This document shows positions 35,301 through 44,018 of a DNA stretch of 47,769 nt, in pieces. Positions within the stretch are counted from its first letter, which is position 1. Each line of letters begins with the position of its first letter. The notes below the pieces were generated by a model that had not been told where the DNA came from, searched no databases, and saw only the letters and a program-made list of their open reading frames with translations. Both the position numbers and the translations under genes were made by a program. The DNA is from Bacteroides sp. (GTDB lineage: Bacteria; Bacteroidota; Bacteroidia; Bacteroidales; Muribaculaceae): NCBI GenBank assembly GCA_014802445.1, contig JAAVCF010000002.1, positions 19,340 to 67,108 on the forward strand, given 5' to 3'.

Positions 35301-36416
35301 TCAATAATCAGATTTTACGGCCTCCTGGAGCAGACAGGTTTTGGCCTGTCCCTCTTCCCATTCATCGGCCGGAACCGAGCGCGAGGTGAGTCCTCCGCCG
35401 GCATATATATAATAGGTGAAATGCTCCTTATCGGGGTGGCTTTCATCGGTGCGCACAGTTGCGCAGCGCAGATTGGCCCACACACGGAGCTTATTGCCCT
35501 CCTTCAGGCCCACAAAACCGCCATAGCAGAGACGATTGTGAGTTTCGCAGAGGAAAATTTCGGAGATTGCACGATCACGCGGCGTTCCCGCCACTGCAGG
35601 AGTGGGGCTCAGCGAATAGAGCATCCCGCGTGGATTTGGAGTTTTGAGATAAGCCTTGATGGGAGTGAGCAGGTGCTTCACCGGGCCGAAATGCAACTCC
35701 TCGGGATCAGCCTCCATTATCTTTGTGGCGCCAAGCGATTCGAGGACATTGAAGATATAACCGGTGACAAAAGCGTGCTCCTCAATGTTCTTATTGTCCC
35801 ATTCGGAATCATCGGCAAGCATTGTACCTGCGAGAGCCATGGTGTGGAGCAGGCCGGTTGACAATGTGTAGTCAGCCACCACCTCGGGAGTGGCCCCGAG
35901 CCACACCCCTGTTTCCTGGGTGAAGCACAGATAGCGGAACGTGGAGGGGAAATGGCTGAAATAACGCTCGGCCACACTCACAACATTGCGCGACGAATTC
36001 TCAACAACTACTCGAGAAAAAACCGTCTTGCCACCCTCACGCTTGAGGCGCGAGACAATGCTCGTGGCCATAGCGATATATTTGAGCCTGTCAGTGCTCT
36101 CAGAACAGGGAGGCTCAATGAGCGACGGCGGATAGAACTCATGGTTGCTTTCAATGAAATCAATAACAGTGTCCTCATTGAAAACGTTTCTTACGCCCGC
36201 CACATACTCCTCGTCGTTAGCGAAGAAATTGATAATGAAGCCATCCCAGTCAGGGTCAGTGGAGGCCCATTCATTACGACATTCATCTTCAGAAGGCACC
36301 GAGGCCATGAACTGCAACGGCTTGCCCGGACGCCCCACAAGGGCAAAAGGCAAATTGTAATACAGACACAAATTGACCGCGCGCTGCTGCTTTTCCGAAA
36401 TAATGTCTTGTTTCAT
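35301..36416 (-). CDS. menF: Isochorismate synthase (chorismate-binding enzyme)
   Basis: 371 residues. The chorismate-binding domain fills the C-terminal 260: QETGVWLGATPEVVADY, LHTMALAGTMLADD, HFGPVKHLLTPIKAYLK, SLSPTPAVAGTPRDRAISEI and YYIYAGGGLTSRSVPADEW. It converts chorismate to isochorismate, the first step of menaquinone synthesis. The start overlaps the rimO stop by 4 nt. No other men gene is in the window. Pabb- or TrpE-like roles are less likely because of the overall motif set. Confidence 0.88.
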   Translation of the reverse strand: MKQDIISEKQQRAVNLCLYYNLPFALVGRPGKPLQFMASVPSEDECRNEWASTDPDWDGFIINFFANDEEYVAGVRNVFNEDTVIDFIESNHEFYPPSLIEPPCSESTDRLKYIAMATSIVSRLKREGGKTVFSRVVVENSSRNVVSVAERYFSHFPSTFRYLCFTQETGVWLGATPEVVADYTLSTGLLHTMALAGTMLADDSEWDNKNIEEHAFVTGYIFNVLESLGATKIMEADPEELHFGPVKHLLTPIKAYLKTPNPRGMLYSLSPTPAVAGTPRDRAISEIFLCETHNRLCYGGFVGLKEGNKLRVWANLRCATVRTDESHPDKEHFTYYIYAGGGLTSRSVPADEWEEGQAKTCLLQEAVKSDY

Positions 36417-37723
36417 ACAACAGGTTCTGCAATAAGTTCAAACGGGAGAGCCTCCACAACGCGGACGTCATAGAACTCACCCTTGCGCATGGCAACCGAC
36501 TTGCGGACAAGCACCTCGGGGTCAACCTCGGGAGAATCCCACTGAGTGCGACCCACATAGTAATCCGACTCCTCGCGGTCAATAATCACGCGCACCGTTT
36601 TTCCAATTTTTTCCTCCTGAAGCTCAAGTGAGATAGCCTCCTGGAGCTCCATAAGCGCATCGAGGCGACGCTGCTTCACCTCCCGCGGAATATCGTCAGA
36701 GAAATGGAGAGCGCCGTAGGTGTCGTCCTCCTCACAATAGGCAAACGCACCCATGCGTTCAAACCGCTGCTCGCGCACAAACTCCATCAGTTCTTCAAAC
36801 TCCTTCTCGCCCTCACCGGGGAAGCCGGTCATGAGCGTGGTGCGGATGTGGATGCCCGGCACACGGCGACGAATCTCCGCAAGGAGCTCGCGGGTGGCCT
36901 TGGCATCAATGTGACGACGCATATTTGACAACACAGGGTCAGCAATATGCTGCAGAGCTATATCGAGATATTTGCACACATTGTCACGGCGAGCCATGAC
37001 ATCGAGCACATCCATAGGAAAATCAGCAGGATAGGCATAGTGCAGACGAATCCATTCCACACCCTCCACGTCGGCAATGGCATCGACAAGCTGCGCCAGC
37101 GCGCTCTTGCCATAGAGGTCACGGCCATAACTCGACAAATCCTGAGCAATGACATTGAACTCCTTGACACCCTTTGCCACGAGAGTTTTCACCTCAGCCA
37201 CCACATCCTCAACAGAGCGGGAGCGGAAACGTCCGGTTATAAGCGGGATGGCACAGAAAGCGCAGAAACGGTTACACCCCTCCGCAATCTTCAGATAAGC
37301 ATGATGGCGAGGAGTGGTGATAACACGGTCATAAGGCGCAGCGCCAGGTTTAGCCTTCGCCAGATCGGCAGCAAGAGTGACCCAATCAGTCTTGCCATAC
37401 CAGCGGTCAACCTCGGGAATCTCTGCGGCCAGTTCATTACGATAGCGCTCCGAAAGGCAGCCCATGACAATCAGCTGCGAAATGCGCCCCTCAGAACGCT
37501 CGGCGGCCCACTTTAGAATTTCATTGACAGACTCCTCCTTGGCATCGCCGATGAAACCACACGTGTTGACAACCACGATGTGGCCTTTGCCCACGGCCCC
37601 CTCGGGGTCATGGACAACGCGATAACCGGCATTATCAAGCATGCTCATAAGCCGCTCCGAATCAACGAGATTCTTGGAGCAGCCAAGAGTGATAACATCT
37701 ACAACCTGCTTTGAGCGTTGCAT
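36413..37723 (-). CDS. rimO: Ribosomal protein S12 methylthiotransferase RimO
   Basis: 436 residues. It adds a methylthio group to the conserved Asp of ribosomal protein S12. The N-terminal MTTase domain has three cluster cysteines (C15 in TLGCSKNLVDSERL, C55, C89); the radical-SAM cysteines are C150, C154 and C157 (GCNRFCAFCAIPLITG). A TRAM-like C-terminus (VRVIIDREESDYYVGRTQWD) follows. CSKNLVDSE separates RimO from MiaB. It starts 9 bp after the ftsY stop. Confidence 0.96.
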   Translation of the reverse strand: MQRSKQVVDVITLGCSKNLVDSERLMSMLDNAGYRVVHDPEGAVGKGHIVVVNTCGFIGDAKEESVNEILKWAAERSEGRISQLIVMGCLSERYRNELAAEIPEVDRWYGKTDWVTLAADLAKAKPGAAPYDRVITTPRHHAYLKIAEGCNRFCAFCAIPLITGRFRSRSVEDVVAEVKTLVAKGVKEFNVIAQDLSSYGRDLYGKSALAQLVDAIADVEGVEWIRLHYAYPADFPMDVLDVMARRDNVCKYLDIALQHIADPVLSNMRRHIDAKATRELLAEIRRRVPGIHIRTTLMTGFPGEGEKEFEELMEFVREQRFERMGAFAYCEEDDTYGALHFSDDIPREVKQRRLDALMELQEAISLELQEEKIGKTVRVIIDREESDYYVGRTQWDSPEVDPEVLVRKSVAMRKGEFYDVRVVEALPFELIAEPVV

Positions 37724-37732
37724 TGTTCTCCT

Positions 37733-38698
37733 TTAGTTCTTTCCGAAAAGTGACTTTACGAATTCCGTTTTGTGGAACACCTGCAGGTCATCAATACCCT
37801 CACCAAGACCGATGTACTTCACCGGAATACGGAACTGGTCACTGATGCCTATCACCACACCACCCTTGGCCGTGCCATCAAGCTTGGTGACAGCAAGAGC
37901 GTTAACATCAGTGGCGGCAGTGAACTGGCGAGCCTGTTCAAACGCATTCTGTCCTGTAGAACCGTCAAGCACCAGCAGCACCTCCTGAGGAGCGTCAGGC
38001 ACAATCTTCTTCATGACATTGCGAATCTTTGTGAGCTCGTCCATGAGGCCCTTCTTGTTATGAAGGCGGCCGGCGGTGTCGATAATCACCACATCAACGC
38101 CCTGAGCCTTGGCACTCTGAAGAGTGTCAAAAGCCACAGCCGCAGGGTCACTGCCAAGCTGCTGCTTAACCACGGGGACGCCTGCGCGCTGACCCCAAAC
38201 GTCAAGCTGCTCAATGGCAGCGGCACGGAACGTGTCGGCAGCGCCGAGCATAACCTTATAGCCGGCCTTCTTATACTGAGCGGCGAGCTTGCCGATGGTG
38301 GTGGTTTTGCCCACACCGTTCACACCGACAACCATAATCACGTAAGGGAGCTGCGCATTCTCGGGCAGACTGAAATCCTCACGCGTGGGGTCAGTGTTAT
38401 TCTCGGCGAGCAGCTGACAGATTTCGTCACACAGCAAATCGTTAAGCTCGTCAGAGCCAACGTATTTGTCGCGCGCAACGCGCTGCTCAAGGCGTTCAAT
38501 GATTTTGAGAGTGGTTTCAACGCCGACATCTGAAGTCACAAAAACCTCTTCGAGATTATCGAGCACTTCATCATCGACCTTGCTCTTACCCGCCACGGCG
38601 CGGGCTATCTTTGCAAAGACGCCTATCTTGGTGCGTTCAAGGCCCTTGTCGAGCGTCTCTTTCTTTTCTCTGCTAAATAACTTATTAAAAAATCCCAT
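37733..38698 (-). CDS. ftsY: Signal recognition particle receptor FtsY
   Basis: 321 residues from ATG 38698 (MGFFNKLFSREKKET); an upstream in-frame TTG is not needed. It is the GTPase that docks SRP-ribosome complexes at the membrane. NG-domain motifs: GVNGVGKTTTIGKLAAQYKK (G1), DTFRAAAIEQL, VVIIDTAGRLHNKKGLM and ALAVTKLDGTAKGGVVIG. The acidic A domain is almost absent, as in other Bacteroidetes. It has its own promoter at 38722-38753. Confidence 0.96.
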   Translation of the reverse strand: MGFFNKLFSREKKETLDKGLERTKIGVFAKIARAVAGKSKVDDEVLDNLEEVFVTSDVGVETTLKIIERLEQRVARDKYVGSDELNDLLCDEICQLLAENNTDPTREDFSLPENAQLPYVIMVVGVNGVGKTTTIGKLAAQYKKAGYKVMLGAADTFRAAAIEQLDVWGQRAGVPVVKQQLGSDPAAVAFDTLQSAKAQGVDVVIIDTAGRLHNKKGLMDELTKIRNVMKKIVPDAPQEVLLVLDGSTGQNAFEQARQFTAATDVNALAVTKLDGTAKGGVVIGISDQFRIPVKYIGLGEGIDDLQVFHKTEFVKSLFGKN

Positions 38699-38721
38699 TG
38701 GGGCGAATGATTTTGGACTTG

Positions 38722-38753
38722 CAAAGTTACGATTTTCTCCGCTGAAATGCAAG
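38722..38753 (-). promoter_or_regulatory. Promoter in front of ftsY
   Basis: On the minus strand TAACTTTG (38722-38729) matches the -7 box and CTTG (38750-38753) sits 20 bp upstream in place of TTTG. It lies in the 57-bp gap between the OmpA-family gene and ftsY. Confidence 0.6.
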
Positions 38754-38755
38754 GG

Positions 38756-39394
38756 CTATTTGCGGCCCTGGAGAATAAGGTCAGGCCCGGGGATGAAATA
38801 GAACTCCACACGACGATTCTCGGCACGCCCCTTGCGGGTGTCATTGTCAGCCACAGGGTCGGAATCGCCCATAGCATAAGGGATTATGACAATATCCTCA
38901 TTGACATTGTCAAGCATCCAATCATAGAGCGAATTGACTCGCTGCTGCGACAGTTCATTGTTATATGCCTTGGAGCCGGTATTGTCCGTGTGGACAGTGT
39001 AGACGATTTTGAAAATTCCGGCATCCTTCATGTAGGATAGCAGCGGATTGAGAACGCCGGGGGCACGCGGGCTGAGCAGAGTGTCATTGGGGAGGAAGAT
39101 GCGATCTGTGGGCACAGTGACCACCACCACCTCATCATCACGGTCAAGATCGACTGTGAACTTTTTGCGGACCAGGTCAGAAGCAACGCCTCGCATGTAG
39201 CTCCTGACAAACTGCCGCTCCTCATTGCTCTGAAGCTTAGGAGTGGCGATGTTTTCGTCAAGATCCATGTCCATGAACATAGCCTCGTCATAGTTCAGCC
39301 ACGGGTCATCAGCCTCAGCGCGGCCGGCAAACGGAGCCGCGATGAGAACCATCAGACACAGAGCCTTCAACAAACTGCCAAGCGAAATCTTCAT
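38756..39394 (-). CDS. OmpA-family peptidoglycan-associated protein
   Basis: 212 residues. A signal peptide covers about residues 1-27 (LLKALCLMVLIAAPFAGRAE). The C-terminal half is an OmpA domain: VYTVHTDNTGSKAYNNELSQ, then QRVNSLYDWML, and a terminal KGRAENRRVEFYFIPG, which carry the Asp and Arg that bind diaminopimelate. There is no N-terminal beta-barrel, so it is a short periplasmic version. The start overlaps the stop of the preceding gene by one base. Confidence 0.9.
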   Translation of the reverse strand: MKISLGSLLKALCLMVLIAAPFAGRAEADDPWLNYDEAMFMDMDLDENIATPKLQSNEERQFVRSYMRGVASDLVRKKFTVDLDRDDEVVVVTVPTDRIFLPNDTLLSPRAPGVLNPLLSYMKDAGIFKIVYTVHTDNTGSKAYNNELSQQRVNSLYDWMLDNVNEDIVIIPYAMGDSDPVADNDTRKGRAENRRVEFYFIPGPDLILQGRK

Positions 39395-39678
39395 CAGAGA
39401 GAATCCTCAAATTCAAGTTCTGCCTCAACGATAAGACGCACATGCTCATCCTTAACCTCATTGCCCTTGTCCTTGCGAAGCAGATGGACAGCATGGTCAG
39501 TGAGCGCGGCGACATCAATCTCGTCGTCATCATCAGCGTCAATCTCGAGATAGCCGTTAGCCTCCTGCCAGTCCCACACGATGTCAATGATGTTGAGAAT
39601 CTGGTCATCATCATAGCAATCGAGGATGGAGCCGGTGGAGGTGCGGATAAATTGTATAGCTTCCTGTTCGTCGTACAT
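39394..39678 (-). CDS. Small acidic hypothetical protein
   Basis: 94 residues from ATG 39678 (a GTG two codons earlier is possible). It begins MYDEQEAIQFIRTSTGSIL and has an acidic run (EIDADDDDEIDVAAL). No signal peptide or known motif; I recall similar unannotated proteins in Bacteroidales near rimM. The stop overlaps the start of the OmpA-family gene, so the two are probably translated together. Confidence 0.7.
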   Translation of the reverse strand: MYDEQEAIQFIRTSTGSILDCYDDDQILNIIDIVWDWQEANGYLEIDADDDDEIDVAALTDHAVHLLRKDKGNEVKDEHVRLIVEAELEFEDSL

Positions 39679-39708
39679 AAACACGTATTCTAAAATGAAA
39701 CAATGACT

Positions 39709-40239
39709 TTACACCAGCCCGTCAGGCAAGCTGACGGTGATGGTGGAGCGCTCGGTGTCAATATCAGTGATAAACTCATCTGCCACCGGCACAAGAATCT
39801 CACTGCCATCAGATGACTCCACAACAAAGAGCACATTGGCCGTGGCATCATTGATGTCAGTGATGCGGCCCAGACGGGCACCGTTCTCATCGAGCATCTC
39901 AAAACCAATGAGGTCAGCGGCATAAAGGCCGTCGGCCTCCTCGTCGTCAGGCTCAATAATCTCCTGACGGTGAGCAGCCCGCATGAAAATCTGCTTGTTG
40001 ACCAGTAGTTTAGCCTGATTTTCATCGGCAATACCGTCAATGGTCAGCAGAAACGAATCACGCCCCTTAGGCCGCAAAGCGGTGATGAAAAACGGCACGT
40101 AGATGCCATCAATGTCAACGACAACGCAATCAGTTGCCGAGGGGTCGACACCATCATCGAAAGTCGCCGAAATCTCTCCGTTGACACCGTGAGGCTTGTT
40201 AAAGACACCCACGGGGAATATTTCGCTGCGAGCAATCAC
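39709..40239 (-). CDS. rimM: 16S rRNA processing protein RimM
   Basis: 176 residues with a GTG start inside the DUF4290 stop (GTGA). The RimM N-domain starts FPVGVFNKPHGVNGEISATF. The PRC-barrel half has YAADLIGFEMLDENGARLGR and ILVPVADEFITDIDTERSTI. It helps assemble the 30S head by binding S19. trmD and rpsP, common partners elsewhere, are not next to it here. Confidence 0.94.
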   Translation of the reverse strand: MIARSEIFPVGVFNKPHGVNGEISATFDDGVDPSATDCVVVDIDGIYVPFFITALRPKGRDSFLLTIDGIADENQAKLLVNKQIFMRAAHRQEIIEPDDEEADGLYAADLIGFEMLDENGARLGRITDINDATANVLFVVESSDGSEILVPVADEFITDIDTERSTITVSLPDGLV

Positions 40240-40820
40240 CGTTTACGCTTCTTTTTGCCCGTTACCGGTGCAATAATCTGATAATCATGAAGAACCACCT
40301 GCTCGGGATCAAGACGAATTTCGCCGTGAGTGTAGTCGGCCAAATCCTTGAACACACGGGCGTCGCAAGCACCGTCGCGATCCACGGCAGCAAGATTCTT
40401 CTTCATCTGGTTTGCCAGCATGATGACCAGTTCATCACGCTCGGCGCCCGGCTCCATAGCGGCAGCCTTGACAATCATGTATTCAAGCGAGCGGCCATAC
40501 TGGCGCAGGCGGATTCGTGAAGTGGGATAAGGTACCTTTTCAGGCTTTGAGTCAAGTTTATCCTCGGTAATCACCCCTTCGGGCCAGTCGATATCGAGCT
40601 GAAAACCGCTCATGAGTGCCAGATGGTCCCAAAGCTTGGAGCAAGATTCACCGCTACGCAGTTCGGGGAAGAGATTTCCCATGGCGCGGATGATGGAGCG
40701 AGCGCAATGATTACGCTCCTCGCGGTCAGGGATGGTCATGCAGTAATTGACCATGCGCTGAATGTTGCGCCCGTATTCGGGAAGAACGAGACGTTCAAGC
40801 TGAGTGTTATATCTTAACAT
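40236..40820 (-). CDS. DUF4290 protein
   Basis: 194 residues from ATG 40820 (MLRYNTQLERLVLPEYGRNI). The YNT-x6-LPEYGR-x-IQ start is the signature of the DUF4290 family, found throughout Bacteroidetes and of unknown function. Middle: DREERNHCARSIIRAMGNLF. C-terminus: basic tail (TGKKKRKR). It is the first gene of the minus-strand run, about 95 bp downstream of the promoter at 40920-40951. Confidence 0.9.
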   Translation of the reverse strand: MLRYNTQLERLVLPEYGRNIQRMVNYCMTIPDREERNHCARSIIRAMGNLFPELRSGESCSKLWDHLALMSGFQLDIDWPEGVITEDKLDSKPEKVPYPTSRIRLRQYGRSLEYMIVKAAAMEPGAERDELVIMLANQMKKNLAAVDRDGACDARVFKDLADYTHGEIRLDPEQVVLHDYQIIAPVTGKKKRKR

Positions 40821-40919
40821 CTGTATTAAGTTATTCAAAATCAAGCGGAAGCAGGAAAGCATGGAGATTCTGCGCGGAGAAGCGGCACACCCTTAGCTTC
40901 CGAAAATGTAAAAATCGTT

Positions 40920-40951
40920 CAAAGATACTCAAAAAGCGGCAAATGCGCAAA
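40920..40951 (-). promoter_or_regulatory. Consensus promoter of the DUF4290-rimM run
   Basis: On the minus strand TTTG (40948-40951), a 20-bp spacer and TATCTTTG (40920-40927) match TTTG-N19/21-TAnnTTTG exactly. Confidence 0.75.
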
Positions 40952-41011
40952 TCGCATCCGGCCGCAGGGTCTCATGTTATAACAAACGAGAGGCCGCGAG
41001 GGATTGCTCAG

Positions 41012-41051
41012 GAAAAAGGAAGAGGAGCAGAATCTCACGACTCCACTCCTC
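41012..41051 (-). terminator. Probable terminator after fabG
   Basis: On the minus strand GAGGAG (41046-41051) pairs with CTCCTC (41022-41027) and is followed by TTCCTTTTT. The stem is short and the loop long, so confidence is moderate. Confidence 0.5.
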
Positions 41052-41090
41052 AAAAACAGGGATATGAATTTGGAATGATTATGACATTTA

Positions 41091-41837
41091 TTACATGTTC
41101 ATACCGCCGTCAACCTGGATAACCTGGCCGGTGACATAGCTTGACATGTCACTTGCAAGGAAGGTTGCAACGTTGGCGATGTCCTCAACCTGGCCGCCGC
41201 GGCGCAGGGGAATTTTCTTGCACCATTCAGCGCGCACATCATCAGGAAGTGCAGCGGTCATGGCGGTTTCGATAAAGCCGGGGGCGATGGCGTTGGCACG
41301 GATGCCGCGAGAACCCACCTCTTGAGCGATTGACTTGGCGAGTGCAATCAGGCCGGCCTTTGAAGCGGCATAGTTGCTCTGACCTGCGTTGCCGTGAACA
41401 CCGACAACAGAAGCCATATTGATGATGCTGCCGCTCTTCTGACGGAGCATGATGGGGAGAATGGCGTTGATGAAATTGAAAGCGCTCTTGAGGTTGACAG
41501 CGATAACTGCATCCCACTGAGCCTCTGACATTCGCATCATCAGACCGTCCTTAGTGATACCTGCATTGTTGACAAGGATGTCGATGCTGCCGAAATCCTT
41601 GTGAACCTCGGTAACAACCTCTTTGGTCTGGTTGAAATTAGAAGCATCAGAAGCGTAGCCCTTCACCTTCACACCGAGAGCTGCAATTTCAGCTTCAGTG
41701 GCTTTGGCATTGTCGTCGATAACAAGGTCAGTGAACGCAATGTTTGCACCTTCCTGTGCAAACTTAACAGCAAGCGCCTTGCCGATACCGCGGGCAGCGC
41801 CGGTGATAAGAGCCGTTTTTCCTTCAAGAAGTTTCAT
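41091..41837 (-). CDS. fabG: 3-oxoacyl-[acyl-carrier-protein] reductase
   Basis: 248 residues, a classical SDR. TALITGAARGIGKALAVKFA binds NADPH, NNAGITKDGLMMRMSEAQWD is FabG-typical, and the catalytic set is Ser in INMASVVGVHGN with Y-x3-K in NYAASKAGLIALAKS. The C-terminus YVTGQVIQVDGGMNM is standard. It reduces 3-oxoacyl-ACP in fatty-acid elongation. It lies 19 bp after a TetR-type regulator gene and is probably co-transcribed. Confidence 0.95.
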   Translation of the reverse strand: MKLLEGKTALITGAARGIGKALAVKFAQEGANIAFTDLVIDDNAKATEAEIAALGVKVKGYASDASNFNQTKEVVTEVHKDFGSIDILVNNAGITKDGLMMRMSEAQWDAVIAVNLKSAFNFINAILPIMLRQKSGSIINMASVVGVHGNAGQSNYAASKAGLIALAKSIAQEVGSRGIRANAIAPGFIETAMTAALPDDVRAEWCKKIPLRRGGQVEDIANVATFLASDMSSYVTGQVIQVDGGMNM

Positions 41838-41856
41838 AATGATAATGATATAATGA

Positions 41857-42468
41857 TTATTCTGATTGTTCGTTGTCAGTGTTATTGTTAATCACTCCGT
41901 CAACAAGGAAGCCCACCACCCTGCTCCGCAGCGACTCACGGTTGAAGCCGAGCTCATTGAAATTGTTGCGCAGATGAGAATAGTCAACACCTTGAAACAC
42001 CACAGTTTCCAAAGTTAGCAGCCTCTCGGCCTGCTCACGGCGAAAGCATCCTGTGGCCACACCCTCATGGATAAGAGCTGAAAAGAGCTCCTGTTCCTTG
42101 ACGATGGCGAGACGACGGATTTTGTCAATGCGTCGGAAGTCGCGCCCGAAAAGGGTTTTGAGCGACGAGTCCTGCTTGTGGACAGCATCGTCAACGATGT
42201 CAAAGCGAGTTTCGAGATAGACGCGAAGTTTTTCCACCGGTTCGAGGTTGCTGTCCACAACCTCACGGAGACGCGCAACGAGGTGTTCGCTCTCGCGTTC
42301 TATGACGGCGTTATAAATTTCGCGCTTGTTTTTGAAATAGGTGTAGATTGTGCGTCGACCTTTCTCGCTTGCTGTGGCAATATCGTTCATGGTTGTGTTC
42401 TCAATGCCCTTATGAGCAAAGAGTTGACGAGCTACCTCGATAAGTTTTTCGCGAGTTTTGGTAACCAT
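41857..42468 (-). CDS. TetR/AcrR family transcriptional regulator
   Basis: 203 residues. The N-terminal helix-turn-helix is clear: REKLIEVARQLFAHKGIENT, TMNDIATASEKGRRTIYTYF and KNKREIYNAVIERESEH. The C-terminal ligand domain is unassigned. Placed directly before fabG, it may control fatty-acid synthesis, as TetR-type FapR/FabR-like regulators do elsewhere; this is inference. A stretch reading TAATTTCG on the minus strand just upstream (about 42500) is a weak promoter box. Confidence 0.9.
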   Translation of the reverse strand: MVTKTREKLIEVARQLFAHKGIENTTMNDIATASEKGRRTIYTYFKNKREIYNAVIERESEHLVARLREVVDSNLEPVEKLRVYLETRFDIVDDAVHKQDSSLKTLFGRDFRRIDKIRRLAIVKEQELFSALIHEGVATGCFRREQAERLLTLETVVFQGVDYSHLRNNFNELGFNRESLRSRVVGFLVDGVINNNTDNEQSE

Positions 42469-42584
42469 GATTGGCTTGGTTGACGAAAGAATTTCGGTGC
42501 GAAATTACACTTTTTTTGCCAAAAAGCGTCAAAAGGTTTGATTTTTCTTCCTCTTGATTGTCACATTTTTTGTAATTTCGCTCT

Positions 42585-44009
42585 ATGAATCTGAACTTTC
42601 GCGTCACCACACTCCTCACTGCCACCCTCGCACTGCTGATGATGGCCGTGCCTCTTCAGGCCGGACCGTCAACCCTTCCGCAGAAATCGCCGGCCGTGCC
42701 GGGGAGTTTTGCCGATGTGTCAGGAGTGTATGTCATTGACCTTGCCACTGGCGAGGTAATAACGGACATCAACGGGGCGCGACCGTTCATCCCCGCTTCA
42801 GTGACCAAAGCCGTCACCACAGCGTCAGTGCTGTGCCTCAAAGACTCGGCCGAGCGGTTTGTGACCCCCGTGGCCGCGTTGGGCAAAATCAAGAACGGGG
42901 TGCTTGAGGGTAATATAGTGGTGAGCTGTACGGGCGATCCCACCATTGAATCGCGACACATGGGAGGCGTGCGCGGGTTTGCCGACTCCATAGCCGCCGG
43001 CGTAAAAGCTCTCGGCATAAACCGCGTGAAAGGCCGCATAATCATTGATGAAGCCGAAATGGGCCCTTGCGACATCCCCTCAGGATGGATGGACGAGGAC
43101 CTAACGGAGAAATACGGCGCCGAGCTGTTCGGAGCCAATTATGGGGACAATATAACCGTGCTCAGTCTTCCCGCATGCACCACTTCGCCCGCTACACCCG
43201 GCTTGGAGATAGAGAAAGCACCCGGCAAACGCCTCTCGCTCAAGCGTGACCGACATAGCCGCAAACTCAAGCTTACCGGCACTGCTGGGAAGAGCCGCAG
43301 CATGACGATAGCCAACCCCCTGCCCTGCTCCACTATGGAGGCGGCAGTGAAAAGCAAGCTGGCCGATGCAGGGATTGCCGTGGAAGGGGCCGACATTAAA
43401 CCCTCGAACCACACTGAGCTGATTTACACCCACGTGTCGCCCCGCTACGTCGACATAATGCGCAGCCTGATGGTGAGAAGCGACAACCTTTACGCCGAGG
43501 GGATGCTCCGCACCCTCGCTCCCGGCGAAAAGCGTCAGGAAGCTATAGCCGAGGAGCTTGACATCTGGACTGACAATGAAGTGAACCTCCACGGAGTGAT
43601 TCTGGAGGACGGCAGCGGACTGTCGCGCAGCAATCGCCTCACCCCGCGCTTCCTTGCCGAAGTTCTTGAATGGATGGCGGAGAGTCTCGTAGCCCCGAGC
43701 TATGTGAGACTGTTCCCCACAGTGGGGCGAGAAGGCACGGTGAGAAACTTCCTCAAAGGCACCCCGCTTGAAGGGCGGATGGTGCTCAAAACCGGCTCAA
43801 TGCGCGGAGTGCAGAGTTATGCCGGATACAAACTCGACGAATATGGCACACCCACTCACGCTGTGGTTGTGATGTGTAACAATTTCAAATGTGACCGCGG
43901 CAAACTCCGCGCCACAATAAAGGATGTGTTAATGGAAATCTTCGCACCGGAAGCTAATCCTCAAGAGGGCTACGCTCCTGAGAGCGAGGATGAGCAAATA
44001 ACCGATTGA
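42585..44009 (+). CDS. dacB: D-alanyl-D-alanine carboxypeptidase/endopeptidase (PBP4 type)
   Basis: 474 residues. Signal peptide at about residues 1-26. Peptidase S13 motifs: S72-V-T-K75 (PASVTKAVTTASVL), SDN in MVRSDNLYAEGM and KTG at 402-404 (LKTGSMRGVQSYAGY). The insertion between SxxK and SDN is typical of PBP4. It trims or opens peptidoglycan cross-links in the periplasm. A -7-like TAATTTCG at 42572-42579 lies only 5 bp before the ATG, so the mRNA may have almost no leader. Confidence 0.93.
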   Translation: MNLNFRVTTLLTATLALLMMAVPLQAGPSTLPQKSPAVPGSFADVSGVYVIDLATGEVITDINGARPFIPASVTKAVTTASVLCLKDSAERFVTPVAALGKIKNGVLEGNIVVSCTGDPTIESRHMGGVRGFADSIAAGVKALGINRVKGRIIIDEAEMGPCDIPSGWMDEDLTEKYGAELFGANYGDNITVLSLPACTTSPATPGLEIEKAPGKRLSLKRDRHSRKLKLTGTAGKSRSMTIANPLPCSTMEAAVKSKLADAGIAVEGADIKPSNHTELIYTHVSPRYVDIMRSLMVRSDNLYAEGMLRTLAPGEKRQEAIAEELDIWTDNEVNLHGVILEDGSGLSRSNRLTPRFLAEVLEWMAESLVAPSYVRLFPTVGREGTVRNFLKGTPLEGRMVLKTGSMRGVQSYAGYKLDEYGTPTHAVVVMCNNFKCDRGKLRATIKDVLMEIFAPEANPQEGYAPESEDEQITD

Positions 44010-44018
44010 CAAGTAAAT

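Noticed and set aside
37772..38533. 253-codon plus-strand ORF opposite ftsY
   Set aside because: Antisense shadow of ftsY, whose GTPase motifs are complete.
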